64,000 bases of DNA from Thermoclostridium caenicola (GCF_900142095.1 NZ_FQZP01000005.1:51055-115054), one strand, 5' to 3'. Shown: positions 1 to 9,564, numbered from the stretch's first letter. Notes: a model not told the origin generated them from the sequence alone. A program made the numbers and translations.

Positions 1-2
1 TC

Positions 3-155
3 CTGGCCGCCTGGTTCCTGACGGGCAACCGTGCTGATGCGGGGAGCCCTGAGAAGGAAGGACAAAAAACTGACGGCAAACTGTTCGACAATTATCTGGA
101 TTCCCTTATCCAGGCAAAGCTGCTCAAGCACCGAAGCAAATTCAGGAGAGATTAA
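3..155 (+). CDS. 3' end of an unidentified protein (partial)
   Basis: An open frame enters from the left edge and stops with TAA at 153-155, giving the last 50 residues, which are hydrophilic and end KHRSKFRRD. The fragment is too short and too generic to assign to a family. It shares strand and codon use with the next gene but has 70 bp between them. The frame is open and stops cleanly; nothing more can be said about function. Confidence 0.5.
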   Translation: MAAWFLTGNRADAGSPEKEGQKTDGKLFDNYLDSLIQAKLLKHRSKFRRD

Positions 156-228
156 GAAGGTTGTCTTACACACTCTGCGTGCTTGTCTAATATATTGTTA
201 ATGGGATAAGTAATCAGGAGGTGTCGTT

Positions 229-570
229 ATGGATGAAGTAAGAAGATCCTGCAAGCGCCCGATCCTCATTGCCTCAGGCATTCTTGGATTCCTGCTGATT
301 GTATTCGGCGTTGTACTGATCGGCCTGGGCATTGTAGGTTTCGATTTCGTCATCATCGGAACCATCATCGCAGGAGTGCTTTTGCTTCTGCTTTTGGGCG
401 TTAATCCCTTCCTTCGTGACAAAAGGATACTGTGCATCACCCTCGTGTTGGTTGCACTGTTCCTGATCATCGGTGGTATTATCGCCCTGCCGGGTATCAT
501 TGGCTTAACCATGATAGGACTCGGCGTAGTCGCTGCTATTCTGGCAGTGCTCTGCTTCAATTGCTTCTGA
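229..570 (+). CDS. Small integral membrane protein, unknown function
   Basis: A 113-residue protein that is almost entirely hydrophobic. After a short charged N-terminus (MDEVRRSCKR) there are about four closely spaced membrane segments rich in Gly, Ile, Leu and Val, with a short charged loop FLRDKR near the middle. It ends in CFNCF. A good ribosome binding site (AGGAGGTG) lies 7 nt before the ATG. I do not recognise a family, and the repetitive Gly/Ile composition makes distant similarity meaningless. A strong terminator follows, so it is likely a single-gene unit or the end of one. Confidence 0.6.
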   Translation: MDEVRRSCKRPILIASGILGFLLIVFGVVLIGLGIVGFDFVIIGTIIAGVLLLLLLGVNPFLRDKRILCITLVLVALFLIIGGIIALPGIIGLTMIGLGVVAAILAVLCFNCF

Positions 571-590
571 ATATCGCTGATGACTTAATA

Positions 591-630
591 CTTCAAGGGT
601 GCTCCGGCACCCTTGAAGCCTTTATTTTTC
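591..630 (+). terminator. Rho-independent terminator after the small membrane protein
   Basis: A perfect 12-bp stem (591-602 with 607-618) with loop TCCG is followed by a T-rich tail (CCTTTATTTTTC). From here to 880 there is no convincing gene; the rest of that stretch holds only the Fnr-type box and promoter of the next operon. Confidence 0.8.
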
Positions 631-795
631 TGCCGGAGTTTCCTCTCCCCCTTTCTGTCCGTTTCAGTCAGCCGATCGGTTCATTATGTCCTGCCCTTTG
701 CATTCCCACAATACCATGCAACCCCTGCGATGCAAGCTTTGATGCGTTTCGGGGAATCCTTCATGAGTGTCCCCATATGTTGAAGTTTTCGTTTT

Positions 796-837
796 TTGAT
801 CCAGGTCAAAGAAAAAGGATCCGGCTCCTGGTATGCT
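796..837 (+). promoter_or_regulatory. Fnr/Crp-type box and promoter of the metal-ATPase operon
   Basis: TTGATCCAGGTCAA at 796-809 matches the Fnr consensus TTGAT-N4-ATCAA at 9 of 10 half-site positions. An extended -10 (TGGTATGCT, -10 hexamer at 832-837) follows. A start 7 nt after the -10 puts the centre of the box at about -41.5, the classic class II activator position. The third gene of the operon is itself a Crp/Fnr-family regulator, so autoregulation is the simple inference. The geometry is seen; binding is not. Confidence 0.5.
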
Positions 838-880
838 GGGTTCAGAAGTTCAAAACCAAACGTGTTCAGGGAGGGATTTT

Positions 881-1096
881 ATGACCAACAAAACCTATCA
901 ACTGGAAACCATTTCATGTCCCAGCTGCATCGCCAAGATCGAGGGGATGCTGAAGAAGACCGAAGGCATCGTTTCCTCGGAGGTCCTGTTCAACACCTCA
1001 CGGGTAAGGGTTTCCTTTGACGAAGCCAAGATAACATCGGATGAAATCAGGAACAGGATTGGGAAACTGGGTTACAGGGTGCTTGGCGAAAAGTGA
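881..1096 (+). CDS. CopZ-like heavy-metal-associated (HMA) metallochaperone
   Basis: A 71-residue HMA-fold protein. The metal site is Cys13-x-x-Cys16 in ETISCPSC, where most family members have GMxCxxC. The rest follows the HMA pattern: a helix with KIEGMLKKTEGI, a strand VLFNTSRVRVSFD and a C-terminal GYRVLGEK. The ATG at 881 was chosen over a longer frame from 833 because GGGAGG lies just upstream and the HMA fold starts there. Its stop overlaps the GTG of the P-type ATPase by 4 nt, so the two are translationally coupled. It probably hands a soft metal cation to that pump; the metal is not predictable. Confidence 0.8.
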   Translation: MTNKTYQLETISCPSCIAKIEGMLKKTEGIVSSEVLFNTSRVRVSFDEAKITSDEIRNRIGKLGYRVLGEK

Positions 1097-2988
1097 TCGA
1101 ATTTAAGGGGGTGCTGCCTGTGCTGAGGCTGACAAAGGGCAGAATTGTCCTGATCTCCGGCGTGATTATTGCCATTTCACTCATTTTGAAAGAACTGGTG
1201 GGCTACAAAACCGTTACCATTGCCTTCATGCTGGCCGCAGCATGTGTTGCCGGCGCCCCTGTTCTCAGGAAAGCCATAGGCGCTATAAGATACGGCATTG
1301 TCGGGATCGATGCCCTGGTGTCCATAGCCGTGATTGGCGCCATCATCATCGGCGAATACTGGGAGGCCGCCGCGGTAACCTTTCTGTTCATGCTGGGCGA
1401 CTACCTGGAATCCCGGACCATTGAAAAAACCCGATCTTCCATCAAGGCGCTGCTCGATCTGGCTCCCGACAGGGCCAGGGTAAAAAGGAACGGCGTCGAA
1501 ACGGAGGTTTCCCCTGAAGAAGTGGAGCGTGGGGATTTGGTTGTGGTAAGACCCGGCGAGAAAATATCGGTGGACGGCATCGTGGTAGAAGGCTCTGCCC
1601 ATGTCAACCAGGCCGCCATTACCGGGGAATCCATCCCCGTCAGTCTTGGCGTGGGCGATACCACCTTCTCGGGAACCATCATTGAATCCGGATACCTGGT
1701 TATCCGGGCCGACCGGGTAGGTGAAGACACAACCTTTGCGCGGATTCTGCAAATGGTGGAGGAAGCCCAGGACCGTAAGGCGAAAACGCAGAAATTCCTG
1801 GAGAAGTTCTCCCGGTGGTATACACCGGCCATTATCCTTCTGTCGGTCATCGTGTACATTCTCTCCGGGAACGTGGTGCTGGCCCTGACGCTTCTGGTCA
1901 TCGCATGTCCCGGCGCGCTGGTCATTTCAACCCCTGTTTCCATTGTGGCGGGGATCGGCAATGGCGCTAAGCGCGGCATACTGGTCAAAAGCGGTGAGGT
2001 CATGGAGAAACTCGGTACCGTCCGGGTAATGGCCTTCGACAAGACAGGGACGCTGACAGTGGGCAAGCCCAGTGTCACCCGCATCAGGGCCTTTGGCATG
2101 TCAGATGATCAACTTTTGCGGATTGCAGCAATTGGCGAATCCTACTCGGAGCATCCCCTGGGAAAAGCCATTGTGGATAAGGCAACGGAAAAACTGGGCC
2201 CTATCCATGAGGCACCGGAACAGACCGAAATTTTGGCAGGCATGGGCCTTAAATTCAGGCTGAACGGGGTAAATTACTATATAGGCAACCGAAAATTGCT
2301 TCAGGATTGCGGGATCAGCATAGAGACGCACGAGCAAGATATCGCCGCGGAAGAAGAAATGGGCAGGACCGTTGTCATTGTCGGCGCTAATGGTGTCGTT
2401 TGCGGCATCATCTCCATCGCCGACAGGATCCGAGAGGATGCCCGGGCTCTGATCCCCAGGCTGAAGGCGCTGGGCATCAAAAGGACCGTCATGCTGACCG
2501 GTGATAATCGAAGAGCTGCCCGAGCCATCGCGAAGGAAATCGGCCTCGATGAATACTACAGCGATCTGCTTCCCGGGGATAAGGTCAGCATCCTGGAGCA
2601 GTTGAGGAACAGATATGGGCGTATCGCCATGGTAGGCGATGGCGTCAACGACGCACCCGCACTGGCTTCGGCAGATCTGGGCATCGCCATAGGTGGGGCG
2701 GGAACCGACGTGGCCATGGAAACGGCCGATGTGGTCCTGATGGCTCCAAAACTGAGCATGCTGACCTATGCTGTCGGGTTGAGCCGGGCCACGGTACGGA
2801 ATATGATGCAAAACATCGCCTTTGCCCTGCTGGTAGCCGCTCTACTGCTCGCAGGCGTACTTTTCCAGGCTGTCAACCTGTCCTTCGGGATGCTGGTTCA
2901 CGAAGCATCGGTTCTTCTGGTCATCATCAACGCCGCAAGGCTCCTCGGCTACGGCAGAAAGGTCACGGCTGGGCCCGGCAGGTTATGA
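1093..2988 (+). CDS. P1B-type heavy-metal-transporting ATPase with a CPG motif
   Basis: A 631-residue membrane cation pump. Visible hallmarks are TGES (178-181, actuator domain), the phosphorylation loop DKTGT (316-320), an ATP-binding domain and GDGVNDAPAL near the end, with membrane helices before, between and after. The metal-binding motif in the key helix is ACPGALVIS (271-279), so the second Cys of the usual CPC is a Gly. It lacks its own N-terminal HMA domain, which is supplied by the preceding gene. Start GTG 1093 overlaps that gene; GTG 1120 has a better-spaced AAGGGG and may be the real start. The CPG motif leaves the metal open (Zn, Cd, Fe or other). Confidence 0.88.
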   Translation: MIEFKGVLPVLRLTKGRIVLISGVIIAISLILKELVGYKTVTIAFMLAAACVAGAPVLRKAIGAIRYGIVGIDALVSIAVIGAIIIGEYWEAAAVTFLFMLGDYLESRTIEKTRSSIKALLDLAPDRARVKRNGVETEVSPEEVERGDLVVVRPGEKISVDGIVVEGSAHVNQAAITGESIPVSLGVGDTTFSGTIIESGYLVIRADRVGEDTTFARILQMVEEAQDRKAKTQKFLEKFSRWYTPAIILLSVIVYILSGNVVLALTLLVIACPGALVISTPVSIVAGIGNGAKRGILVKSGEVMEKLGTVRVMAFDKTGTLTVGKPSVTRIRAFGMSDDQLLRIAAIGESYSEHPLGKAIVDKATEKLGPIHEAPEQTEILAGMGLKFRLNGVNYYIGNRKLLQDCGISIETHEQDIAAEEEMGRTVVIVGANGVVCGIISIADRIREDARALIPRLKALGIKRTVMLTGDNRRAARAIAKEIGLDEYYSDLLPGDKVSILEQLRNRYGRIAMVGDGVNDAPALASADLGIAIGGAGTDVAMETADVVLMAPKLSMLTYAVGLSRATVRNMMQNIAFALLVAALLLAGVLFQAVNLSFGMLVHEASVLLVIINAARLLGYGRKVTAGPGRL

Positions 2989-3019
2989 CCGGACACATTC
3001 CAGATGAGGGGGCACGCAT

Positions 3020-3703
3020 ATGAATTGTTGTCATCACGCACACCATCAGGACTGCATCGACAGGGTGCCCATTTTCAGCAGCCTGTCGCCGGGGGAGAAA
3101 CTGGAGATCGCCCGCATCACTTCGGCCAAAACCTTTCAAAAGGGAGAAATGATTTACTCGGCGGGTGATCCGGGAGGCAAGCTCTACGTTCTACATACGG
3201 GTACGGTGAAGATATCCCGGATCAATGCCGGAGGCAAGGAACAGGTGATCCGGGTGGTCGGACCGGGGGATTTCATGGGCGAGCTTTCCCTTTTCAGTTC
3301 CGCCCCGCTGTCCGATAATGCGGAGGCGCTGGAAGCCACCACCCTATGCATGATTGACGGAGCCAGGCTCAGGGAACTGATGGCCAAATACACATCCATC
3401 GCCTTCAAGATCCTGGAGGAACTGAGCAGACGGCTTGAGAAAGCCGAAAACCTGATCGAATCCATCAGCCTGAACAGCGTCGAGCAGCGGCTTGCCCAGG
3501 CGCTGCTGTCCTTGTCCGAAGGCGGCCATGAAGTTGAGCTCTCCATGAAAAAAGGAGACTTGGCCTCACAGTTGGGCATGAGCCAGGAAACCCTGAGCAG
3601 GAAGCTTGCGACCTTTCAGGAACAAGGTTTGATAACGCTGATGGGCCACAAAAGGATTGTGATCCGGGACCGGGCCGGGCTTGAAAGGCTTATTGCAGAA
3701 TAA
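3020..3703 (+). CDS. Crp/Fnr-family transcription regulator with Cys/His-rich N-terminus
   Basis: 227 residues: a cyclic-nucleotide-binding-type beta barrel (about 18-135), a dimer helix and a C-terminal winged helix-turn-helix with the recognition region KGDLASQLGMSQETLSRKLATFQEQGLI. The N-terminus MNCCHHAHHQDC offers three Cys and four His in twelve residues, which could bind a metal or Fe-S cluster. It lies 31 bp after the metal ATPase and 15 bp before the flavo-diiron gene. An Fnr-type box sits in front of the operon. Sensing of metal, redox or O2 is plausible; the ligand is not known. Confidence 0.85.
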   Translation: MNCCHHAHHQDCIDRVPIFSSLSPGEKLEIARITSAKTFQKGEMIYSAGDPGGKLYVLHTGTVKISRINAGGKEQVIRVVGPGDFMGELSLFSSAPLSDNAEALEATTLCMIDGARLRELMAKYTSIAFKILEELSRRLEKAENLIESISLNSVEQRLAQALLSLSEGGHEVELSMKKGDLASQLGMSQETLSRKLATFQEQGLITLMGHKRIVIRDRAGLERLIAE

Positions 3704-3718
3704 AAAGGAGGGATTTTT

Positions 3719-4906
3719 GTGAAGAAGCTGATAAAGAACAACGTATACTGGGTCGGTAAGGTGGACTGGGAACTGAAGACTTTTCATGGTTCCGATTATT
3801 CCGTTAACCATGGATCCAGCCAGAACGCCTATTTGATCCAGGAAGAAAAGACAGTGCTAATCGATACGGTCTGGAAACCCCATGCCGACGAGTTTGTGGA
3901 CAACCTGGCGAAAGAAGTTGATCTCAATAAAATTGACTTCATTGTTATCAACCATGGCGAGGTGGACCATAGCGGCGCACTGCCCGCCCTGATGGAAAGA
4001 ATACCGAATACGCCCATCTACTGTACGGCCAATGCCGTCAAGTCCCTAACGGGACAGTATCATCATCCTGAATGGAATTTCAGGGTGGTCAAAACCGGTG
4101 ATTCGGTGGACATCGGCAACGGGAAAAAGCTTATTTTCGTGGAAATGCGGATGCTCCATTGGCCCGACAGTATGGCCACCTACATGACCGGCGACAACAT
4201 CCTGTTCTCCAATGACGCTTTCGGTCAGCATTATGCTGTGGAGGAACTGTTCAACGACAAGGCGGATCCCTGCGAACTGTGGGAAGAGGCCATGAAGTAT
4301 TATGCCAATATCCTTACGCCCTACTCGCCCCTGGTAAAAAAGAAAATCGAAGAGATTCAGGCCTTCAATCTCCCCATCGACATCATCGCCACGAGCCATG
4401 GCGTCATCTGGCGGGAGAACCCCCTGCAGATCGTGGAGAAATATTACGCCTGGTCCCAGGATTACCAGGAAGACCAAATCACCATCGTCTATGACACCAT
4501 GTGGGAAGGTACCTTGCAGCTCGCCAATCAGATCGGTCGGGAAATCTCCAGGATATCCCCCGATACAAGGGTCAAGGTTTTCAACATATCCAAGTACGAC
4601 AAGAACGACATTATGACCGAAGTCTTCCGTTCCAGGGCCATCGCGGTTGGCTCCCCCACGGTCGGAAACGGCATTCTCTCATCCGTTGGCGGCTGGCTTG
4701 ATTTCCTGAAAGAGCTGAAATTCAAAAACAAGAAATCGGCTGTTTTCGGCTGCTACGGATGGAGCGGCGAATCCACCAGGATACTCAGGGAGCGCCTGAC
4801 CGATGCAGGTTTCCAAGTGGTGGAACCTGAGATCAGATGCAACTGGAATCCCACCGAAGAAGACCTGGGCAAGGCCGCAGATATCGCAAAGGCTCTTTGT
4901 GAATGA
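3719..4906 (+). CDS. Flavo-diiron protein (FprA-type oxygen/NO reductase)
   Basis: 395 residues, the standard length for a class A flavo-diiron protein with no fused rubredoxin. An N-terminal metallo-beta-lactamase domain (1-250) carries all diiron ligands: His79, Glu81, Asp83, His84 in NHGEVDHSG, His147, Asp166 and His227. A C-terminal flavodoxin domain (about 255-395) binds FMN (SPTVGNG, GCYGWSGES). The enzyme reduces O2 to water or NO to N2O in the cytoplasm of anaerobes, fed by rubredoxin or a similar donor. Start is GTG 3719 with AAGGAGGG before it. Placement after a Crp/Fnr regulator fits oxidative or nitrosative stress control. Confidence 0.92.
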   Translation: MKKLIKNNVYWVGKVDWELKTFHGSDYSVNHGSSQNAYLIQEEKTVLIDTVWKPHADEFVDNLAKEVDLNKIDFIVINHGEVDHSGALPALMERIPNTPIYCTANAVKSLTGQYHHPEWNFRVVKTGDSVDIGNGKKLIFVEMRMLHWPDSMATYMTGDNILFSNDAFGQHYAVEELFNDKADPCELWEEAMKYYANILTPYSPLVKKKIEEIQAFNLPIDIIATSHGVIWRENPLQIVEKYYAWSQDYQEDQITIVYDTMWEGTLQLANQIGREISRISPDTRVKVFNISKYDKNDIMTEVFRSRAIAVGSPTVGNGILSSVGGWLDFLKELKFKNKKSAVFGCYGWSGESTRILRERLTDAGFQVVEPEIRCNWNPTEEDLGKAADIAKALCE

Positions 4907-4954
4907 TCATGCCGAAAGCTCCAGCCTCTCCTGAGGGCTTTCAGGCGACATTGA

Positions 4955-5677
4955 TCATGACTCCGGCTCAGGCCTGCCTTCCGCCCCCCAAAGCTTCTTC
5001 CTTTTCGCATAGATATAGCCGATGACAGAAATCACCAGGGCGCTGACGGCATCCACGATAATGTCTTCCATGGTGTCGTTCAGCGCCTCACGTCCTACAA
5101 GCAGCGTTCCATCCTTGAGCATATACTTTTGCATGTTCAGGCCAAGGGTGGAATCAATCAGGTACTCATAGATTTCCCATACAGCACCAACGGCAAGGGC
5201 AAAGCAAAAGGCGAAAGCAGCCGAGAAAAACGGACTTAAGTGAAGATTGATCCCTTTTGAATTGTTGAGCATGATAATGATGGTAAATCCCAGAGCACCC
5301 AGCATGGCGCCGCTGAAAGCATGCAGGATGAGATCCCAAAAGGGGACGGCATAATAGAAGTTGCGCACCTCTCCCAGGTAGATGGCGCAGAACAGAAAGA
5401 TAAAACACAGCACGTACATGAAATTGGGTATGCTGAGGGACCATTTCCGTTCGATCACGGAAGGCAGCATCATGACCACAAGACCAAGCGTACACTGGAG
5501 CAGCATCAGGGCATAATCGCCCTTCACATGATCAGGTGTTTCGGGCGCTGAAATACCTCCGGGCGACAGGATGAACATGACGATTATGTACACGATGGAA
5601 GCAATCAGGGACACAAAAAGGACTGCACCGGTTACTTTTCTCCAGTTGATTTTTTTCAATACCTTCAGTTTTTCCAA
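4955..5677 (-). CDS. Multi-pass membrane protein, DUF2238/YjdF-like
   Basis: 240 residues with about six membrane helices. The second half has a conserved-looking set of polar residues inside helices: HAFSGAMLGALGF, AVGAVWEIYEYLID and DTMEDIIVDAVSAL. This pattern (helical His, WEIYE, D-x-x-x-D) is what I associate with the DUF2238/YjdF membrane family, for which no reaction is known. The start is TTG 5677, chosen because AGGAGG sits 7 nt upstream; the nearby ATG is out of frame. Convergent with the flavo-diiron gene and divergent from the patatin gene. Family assignment is moderate, function unknown. Confidence 0.7.
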   Translation of the reverse strand: MEKLKVLKKINWRKVTGAVLFVSLIASIVYIIVMFILSPGGISAPETPDHVKGDYALMLLQCTLGLVVMMLPSVIERKWSLSIPNFMYVLCFIFLFCAIYLGEVRNFYYAVPFWDLILHAFSGAMLGALGFTIIIMLNNSKGINLHLSPFFSAAFAFCFALAVGAVWEIYEYLIDSTLGLNMQKYMLKDGTLLVGREALNDTMEDIIVDAVSALVISVIGYIYAKRKKLWGAEGRPEPES

Positions 5678-5830
5678 CGCATTCCCTCCTGACGACTATT
5701 TTCATTATATAATATTTTGTCAATACCTCAGTAGAAGCAGATGTTTTGGTCTGTCCCCATTAACACCTATCACATATTTGCCTGGCCCTGCCATATGTTA
5801 TATTAGCTATCCATTCCAATTGAGGGCTGC

Positions 5831-6769
5831 ATGAGCATGAAAGCGGACGCAGTATTCGAGGGCGGCGGTGTGCGGGGTATTGCTTTTGTCGGAGCCATTT
5901 GCTGCTTTGAAGAGCATGGCTATAAATGGGAGAAACTTGCAGGAACCTCCGCCGGCTCCATTGTCGCATCCCTTCTGGCTGCTGGCTACACGGGCAGGGA
6001 GCTGAAAAAGATCATCGAAGAGCTCGATTATTCAAAGTTTGCGGACAAGGACTGGATCCAATCCATCCCTTTGGTGGGAGGCCTTTTAGGCCTTCTGGTG
6101 CACAAGGGGCTCAACAGCGGCGACTATTTGGAGCAATGGATCGGGGATTTGCTTCGGACAAAAGGCAAAACGAAATTCAGGGATGTCAGCGTAAACAACC
6201 GTTCCAGGCTTAAAATCATCGCTGCCGACATCACGCGAAAGGAATTGCTCATCCTTCCGGACGACCTTAATAAATATGGGATTAATCCCATGGAGTTTGA
6301 GATCGCCAAGGCCGTCCGAATGAGCTGCAGCATTCCCTTTTACTTTAATCCGGTGCAGCTTTCCTACCCGGGCGGCAGAAGCTACATTGTGGACGGTGGC
6401 ATTTTAAGCAACTTCCCCATCTGGATATTCGATGTTAAAGGAATACCCCGCTGGCCTACTATTGGCTTCAGGCTCTCGGAATGCAAACCGCAGCAGAAAG
6501 AACACCACACAACGGGCCTGCTCACATACGCGCTGGACATAGCTGAAACCATCATGGATCGGAATGATGAAATTTACCTGAACGACAAGGATGCGGTCAG
6601 GACCATCTCAATCCCCACCTTCGGCATTAAGGCCACCAGGTTCGACCTGACCCGGAAGGAGAGCCGAAGGCTTTATGAGAGCGGGTATAACAAGGCAAAG
6701 GAATTCATCGGCTCCTGGAATTTTGAAAATTACATTCAGCGATACAGAAAAAAAGGCCATCGCCGCTGA
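5831..6769 (+). CDS. Patatin-like phospholipase / acyl hydrolase
   Basis: 312 residues of the patatin fold. The oxyanion loop GGGVRG (about 11-16), the nucleophile elbow GTSAGS with the catalytic Ser, and the DGG triad of the catalytic Asp (VDGGILSNFP) are all present, so the Ser-Asp dyad is intact. No signal peptide is seen, so the enzyme is cytoplasmic and likely acts on membrane lipids or acyl esters. Start ATG 5831 has GAGGG upstream; ATG 5837 is an alternative. A hairpin follows the stop, shared with the convergent chemoreceptor gene. Confidence 0.88.
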   Translation: MSMKADAVFEGGGVRGIAFVGAICCFEEHGYKWEKLAGTSAGSIVASLLAAGYTGRELKKIIEELDYSKFADKDWIQSIPLVGGLLGLLVHKGLNSGDYLEQWIGDLLRTKGKTKFRDVSVNNRSRLKIIAADITRKELLILPDDLNKYGINPMEFEIAKAVRMSCSIPFYFNPVQLSYPGGRSYIVDGGILSNFPIWIFDVKGIPRWPTIGFRLSECKPQQKEHHTTGLLTYALDIAETIMDRNDEIYLNDKDAVRTISIPTFGIKATRFDLTRKESRRLYESGYNKAKEFIGSWNFENYIQRYRKKGHRR

Positions 6770-6783
6770 ACCCCGATTAAACA

Positions 6784-6811
6784 CAGGCTGCTCCTTTAAT
6801 GGAGCAGCCTG
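6784..6811. terminator. Hairpin between convergent patatin and chemoreceptor genes
   Basis: A perfect 11-bp stem (6784-6794 with 6801-6811) closes a TTTAAT loop. The following T-rich stretch is interrupted on both strands, so it is a weak or bidirectional terminator. Confidence 0.6.
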
Positions 6812-6850
6812 AATCGCCGGTGACTTCTTTTTCGATTGACCATTTTTTCA

Positions 6851-9085
6851 TTAAATCCGGAATATCTTAATCGCATCTTCAAGCTTACGGGCATCCGATT
6901 CAAGGACCATTGCCGCCTCACGCAGCCGTTCCACCGCATCGATCTGGTTCTGGGCCGTCGCATTTACTTCCTGTGTTGCCGCAGAGGTTTGCTGCGTTAC
7001 GGCCGAGATACTCTGCACTGCGTTCAGCGTATCTTCCTTGGCGGTTTCAATGTTCTTCAGGCGTTCCAGGATATTGTTCATGTTGCTGACCAGATCGTTG
7101 ACACGGTTGCTGATATTGTTGAAGGCATCAACCGTCCTGCTCAGAGCCTCATTCTGGGAAGCCACAATATTTTCGGCTTCTTCCGCTGTCTTTACCGTAT
7201 CCTGGTTCATCAGGTCGATGATCTTAACCGTATTCTTGATCTGTTTCGCGGCATTCATGGTCTGATCTGCCAGTTTCCTGATCTCTTCAGCAACCACCGC
7301 AAATCCTCGGCCGGCCTCCCCTGCCCTTGCCGCTTCTATGGAAGCGTTGAGGGACAAGAGATTTGTCTGTGATGCGATGGAGTCGATGACATTGACAAAG
7401 CTTTCAATGGTCTTGGACTTCTCCTTGAACTCGTGGATTTTCCGGATAACATCCTGCGTGATCTCGGAGGTTGCCTTAGACTTGCTGCTCAGTTCCTCGA
7501 TCAGGTACAATCCTTCATTGGCAACACTTTGCGTGTTGCTTGCAATCTGGCCGATTTCGTTGGTATTGTTGTAGACCTGGTTAATCTGATCAGAAAGATT
7601 GGACATCTGGTGCAGGCACTTTTCCGCATCCTCCGACTGCTGGATCATACCCTGGCCAATCTCATCGATGGCCCTGGATATGCCCTTGGTAGCTTCAAGC
7701 AGTTCGCCTGCCGTGCCGGTCAGGCTCATGGCAGAACTGCTCACGGTGTTGCTGACCCCCTGTACCTCACCAATCAGGGCACGCATGTGTTCCACCATAT
7801 CGGTAATCCCGCTGGACAAAGCGTGGAATTCGTCCTTCCGTTTGAGCTGCAGTTTTGTGGTCAGATCGCCCTTGGCTATCTGGGCGATGGATTTATTCAG
7901 GGTGTTGATATTTCTCGTGATATCCCGGGTGATGAGGATCACGATGATTACGGCGAGAACACACGACAGGGTTACAAACAGCACGCTCAAAGCCCTGATG
8001 CCGGCAACCTTGCTCAGGATGGTGCTCTTTGGAATCAGGGCGCAGACCATCCCGTCAACATCCTTGAATTTCCCATACAGGAACAGATAGTCCTTGCCAT
8101 TGTATTTCTCATAGGAGTAACCGCTCAGTTCCTCGGATGCCAGCGCGTTCTGGTAATAAGGCAAATCAACGAAGACATGCTCAACCCCATCAATGGACAA
8201 GGTTTCCCTTCCGTCCCCCGTGATGAATCCCAGGATGCTTCCTTCGCCCAAATCATACTCCGAAAACATCTTCATAATCTGTTCCCTGGAAACATCGACT
8301 ATAAAGAAACCCAGGCCATTGCCAAGCTTGCGGACAAGGGAAGTGGCATACTTGTCCGTGCCATAAACCTGTGACCCGGCCGGCATAGCCTCATCCAGAA
8401 CCGTATGGTAGCCCACCCAGATGTTATGACTCTTCGTTTCCTTGAACTTCTGATTGATTTCGGATTTGGCCACAACATCGTACAGATGATGGTTAATCAC
8501 CCCGGAGGTAGACATGCAAACGCCGTTATAGCCGATAATATGGATATTGGATATGAAACTGTTGGCAACAACGTTCATGGATATTCTGTCATAGACATCA
8601 TCATAGGATTTGACGTTGCCCATGGCCTCATCATACTTTTGGTTGAAATAGTTTTTGATGTTGATATCATTCGTAATCTCCATGGCCGTTTTGTCGATCA
8701 AGTTAAAACCAAAACTCATATATCGGCTGATGGCGTCAATGGTATTATGGGTACTGGCTTCATGGTTGCTGATGATAGCCGCCTCTGTCCTTTTAAATGA
8801 GACGACGCCATATACAGCCAGCAGAACAATGGGTATCAGCAAACCAATGGACAGCCGATATTTTATGCTGTTCAGCTTATCCCAGGCGATCCCTTTTTTC
8901 TGGCCTGTTACAGAAGATTTCTGTGTCTTGCTGGGTTTTACAGAAGGTGAAGATTTGGCTGCTGCGTTACGTTGGAAAGGATTCTTGGAAGTGATTTTGC
9001 GGACAATTGTGCTGCATTGATTCCCGATCTTCCGGAAAAACTCCTTAGGACTAAATGATTTGAATTTGCCCCAATTCTTTTTCAT
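6851..9085 (-). CDS. Methyl-accepting chemotaxis protein
   Basis: 744-residue transmembrane chemoreceptor. Order: a long charged cytoplasmic N-terminal extension (1-75, Ser/Lys rich), membrane helix about 78-98, an extracellular dCache-like sensor, a second helix ([21 protein letters not shown]), a HAMP domain and a signalling coiled coil with the near-invariant hairpin tip [27 protein letters not shown] (shown here only as a landmark region). Start ATG 9085 is preferred over 9127 because GGGGGGT lies 6 nt before it. It is transcribed from a promoter about 360 nt upstream. The ligand is unknown; it would signal to CheA/CheW, which are not in the window. Confidence 0.92.
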   Translation of the reverse strand: MKKNWGKFKSFSPKEFFRKIGNQCSTIVRKITSKNPFQRNAAAKSSPSVKPSKTQKSSVTGQKKGIAWDKLNSIKYRLSIGLLIPIVLLAVYGVVSFKRTEAAIISNHEASTHNTIDAISRYMSFGFNLIDKTAMEITNDINIKNYFNQKYDEAMGNVKSYDDVYDRISMNVVANSFISNIHIIGYNGVCMSTSGVINHHLYDVVAKSEINQKFKETKSHNIWVGYHTVLDEAMPAGSQVYGTDKYATSLVRKLGNGLGFFIVDVSREQIMKMFSEYDLGEGSILGFITGDGRETLSIDGVEHVFVDLPYYQNALASEELSGYSYEKYNGKDYLFLYGKFKDVDGMVCALIPKSTILSKVAGIRALSVLFVTLSCVLAVIIVILITRDITRNINTLNKSIAQIAKGDLTTKLQLKRKDEFHALSSGITDMVEHMRALIGEVQGVSNTVSSSAMSLTGTAGELLEATKGISRAIDEIGQGMIQQSEDAEKCLHQMSNLSDQINQVYNNTNEIGQIASNTQSVANEGLYLIEELSSKSKATSEITQDVIRKIHEFKEKSKTIESFVNVIDSIASQTNLLSLNASIEAARAGEAGRGFAVVAEEIRKLADQTMNAAKQIKNTVKIIDLMNQDTVKTAEEAENIVASQNEALSRTVDAFNNISNRVNDLVSNMNNILERLKNIETAKEDTLNAVQSISAVTQQTSAATQEVNATAQNQIDAVERLREAAMVLESDARKLEDAIKIFRI

Positions 9086-9282
9086 GGCGACCCCCCACAT
9101 CATCAAATAAACACTTGCCCTTAACACTAATTATATACCCATTTATAGCATATTTCATCCATATATAGCTACTTTTTTGGCTTAATGTGTTATTCTTTGC
9201 GATATTCGCATAACAGTCCTTTTCGATTCATTAAAATTTTTTGTCATCGAGCCATAAATACACACGCAGTACCGAAAACTGA

Positions 9283-9442
9283 TTATTCCGCCAGTAAAGC
9301 CATCCCCTGTTGTCCTTTCACAGCATTAGGGAAGCCAGTAAGATCTGTCAGTTTTTTATCATATCGTGTTCCAACTCCCCGAAAAGCCCCTGTAAGTCTG
9401 TAAAACCAGCTTATAAACGGATTGTCACGCAAGAGAAGATTA
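9283..9442 (-). other. Long 5' leader of the chemoreceptor with a possible transposase remnant
   Basis: Between the promoter at 9449-9477 and the chemoreceptor ATG lie about 355 nt without a gene. A short frame on the minus strand ending at 9283 reads FYRLTGAFRGVGTRYDKK, which resembles the C-terminal FRxVATRYDK region of IS5-type transposases, then diverges. No inverted repeats or target duplications were found. It may be an insertion-sequence scar or simply chance. The stretch 9128-9280 is AT-rich with nothing recognisable. Confidence 0.25.
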
Positions 9443-9448
9443 ACAAAG

Positions 9449-9477
9449 ATTATAATTGTATTCCCAATATAAGTCAA
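9449..9477 (-). promoter_or_regulatory. Strong sigma-A promoter upstream of the chemoreceptor
   Basis: On the minus strand TTGACT (9472-9477), a 17-bp spacer and TATAAT (9449-9454). No other gene lies between it and the chemoreceptor, so it defines a leader of about 355 nt. Confidence 0.65.
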
Positions 9478-9564
9478 TTAAAAATTTTTAACGATGTGTT
9501 TTTGAGCGGCATTTGAAACTTTCCTGGTAAACGGTGCAAACAAAAACAGCCGGATTGCTTCCGG

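Noticed and set aside
9241..9350. A possible cyclic-di-GMP (GEMM) riboswitch around TAAAGCCA/AAGCCAG in the chemoreceptor leader
   Set aside because: The similar words are on the wrong strand for the chemoreceptor, and the tetraloop and receptor elements of the class cannot be aligned.
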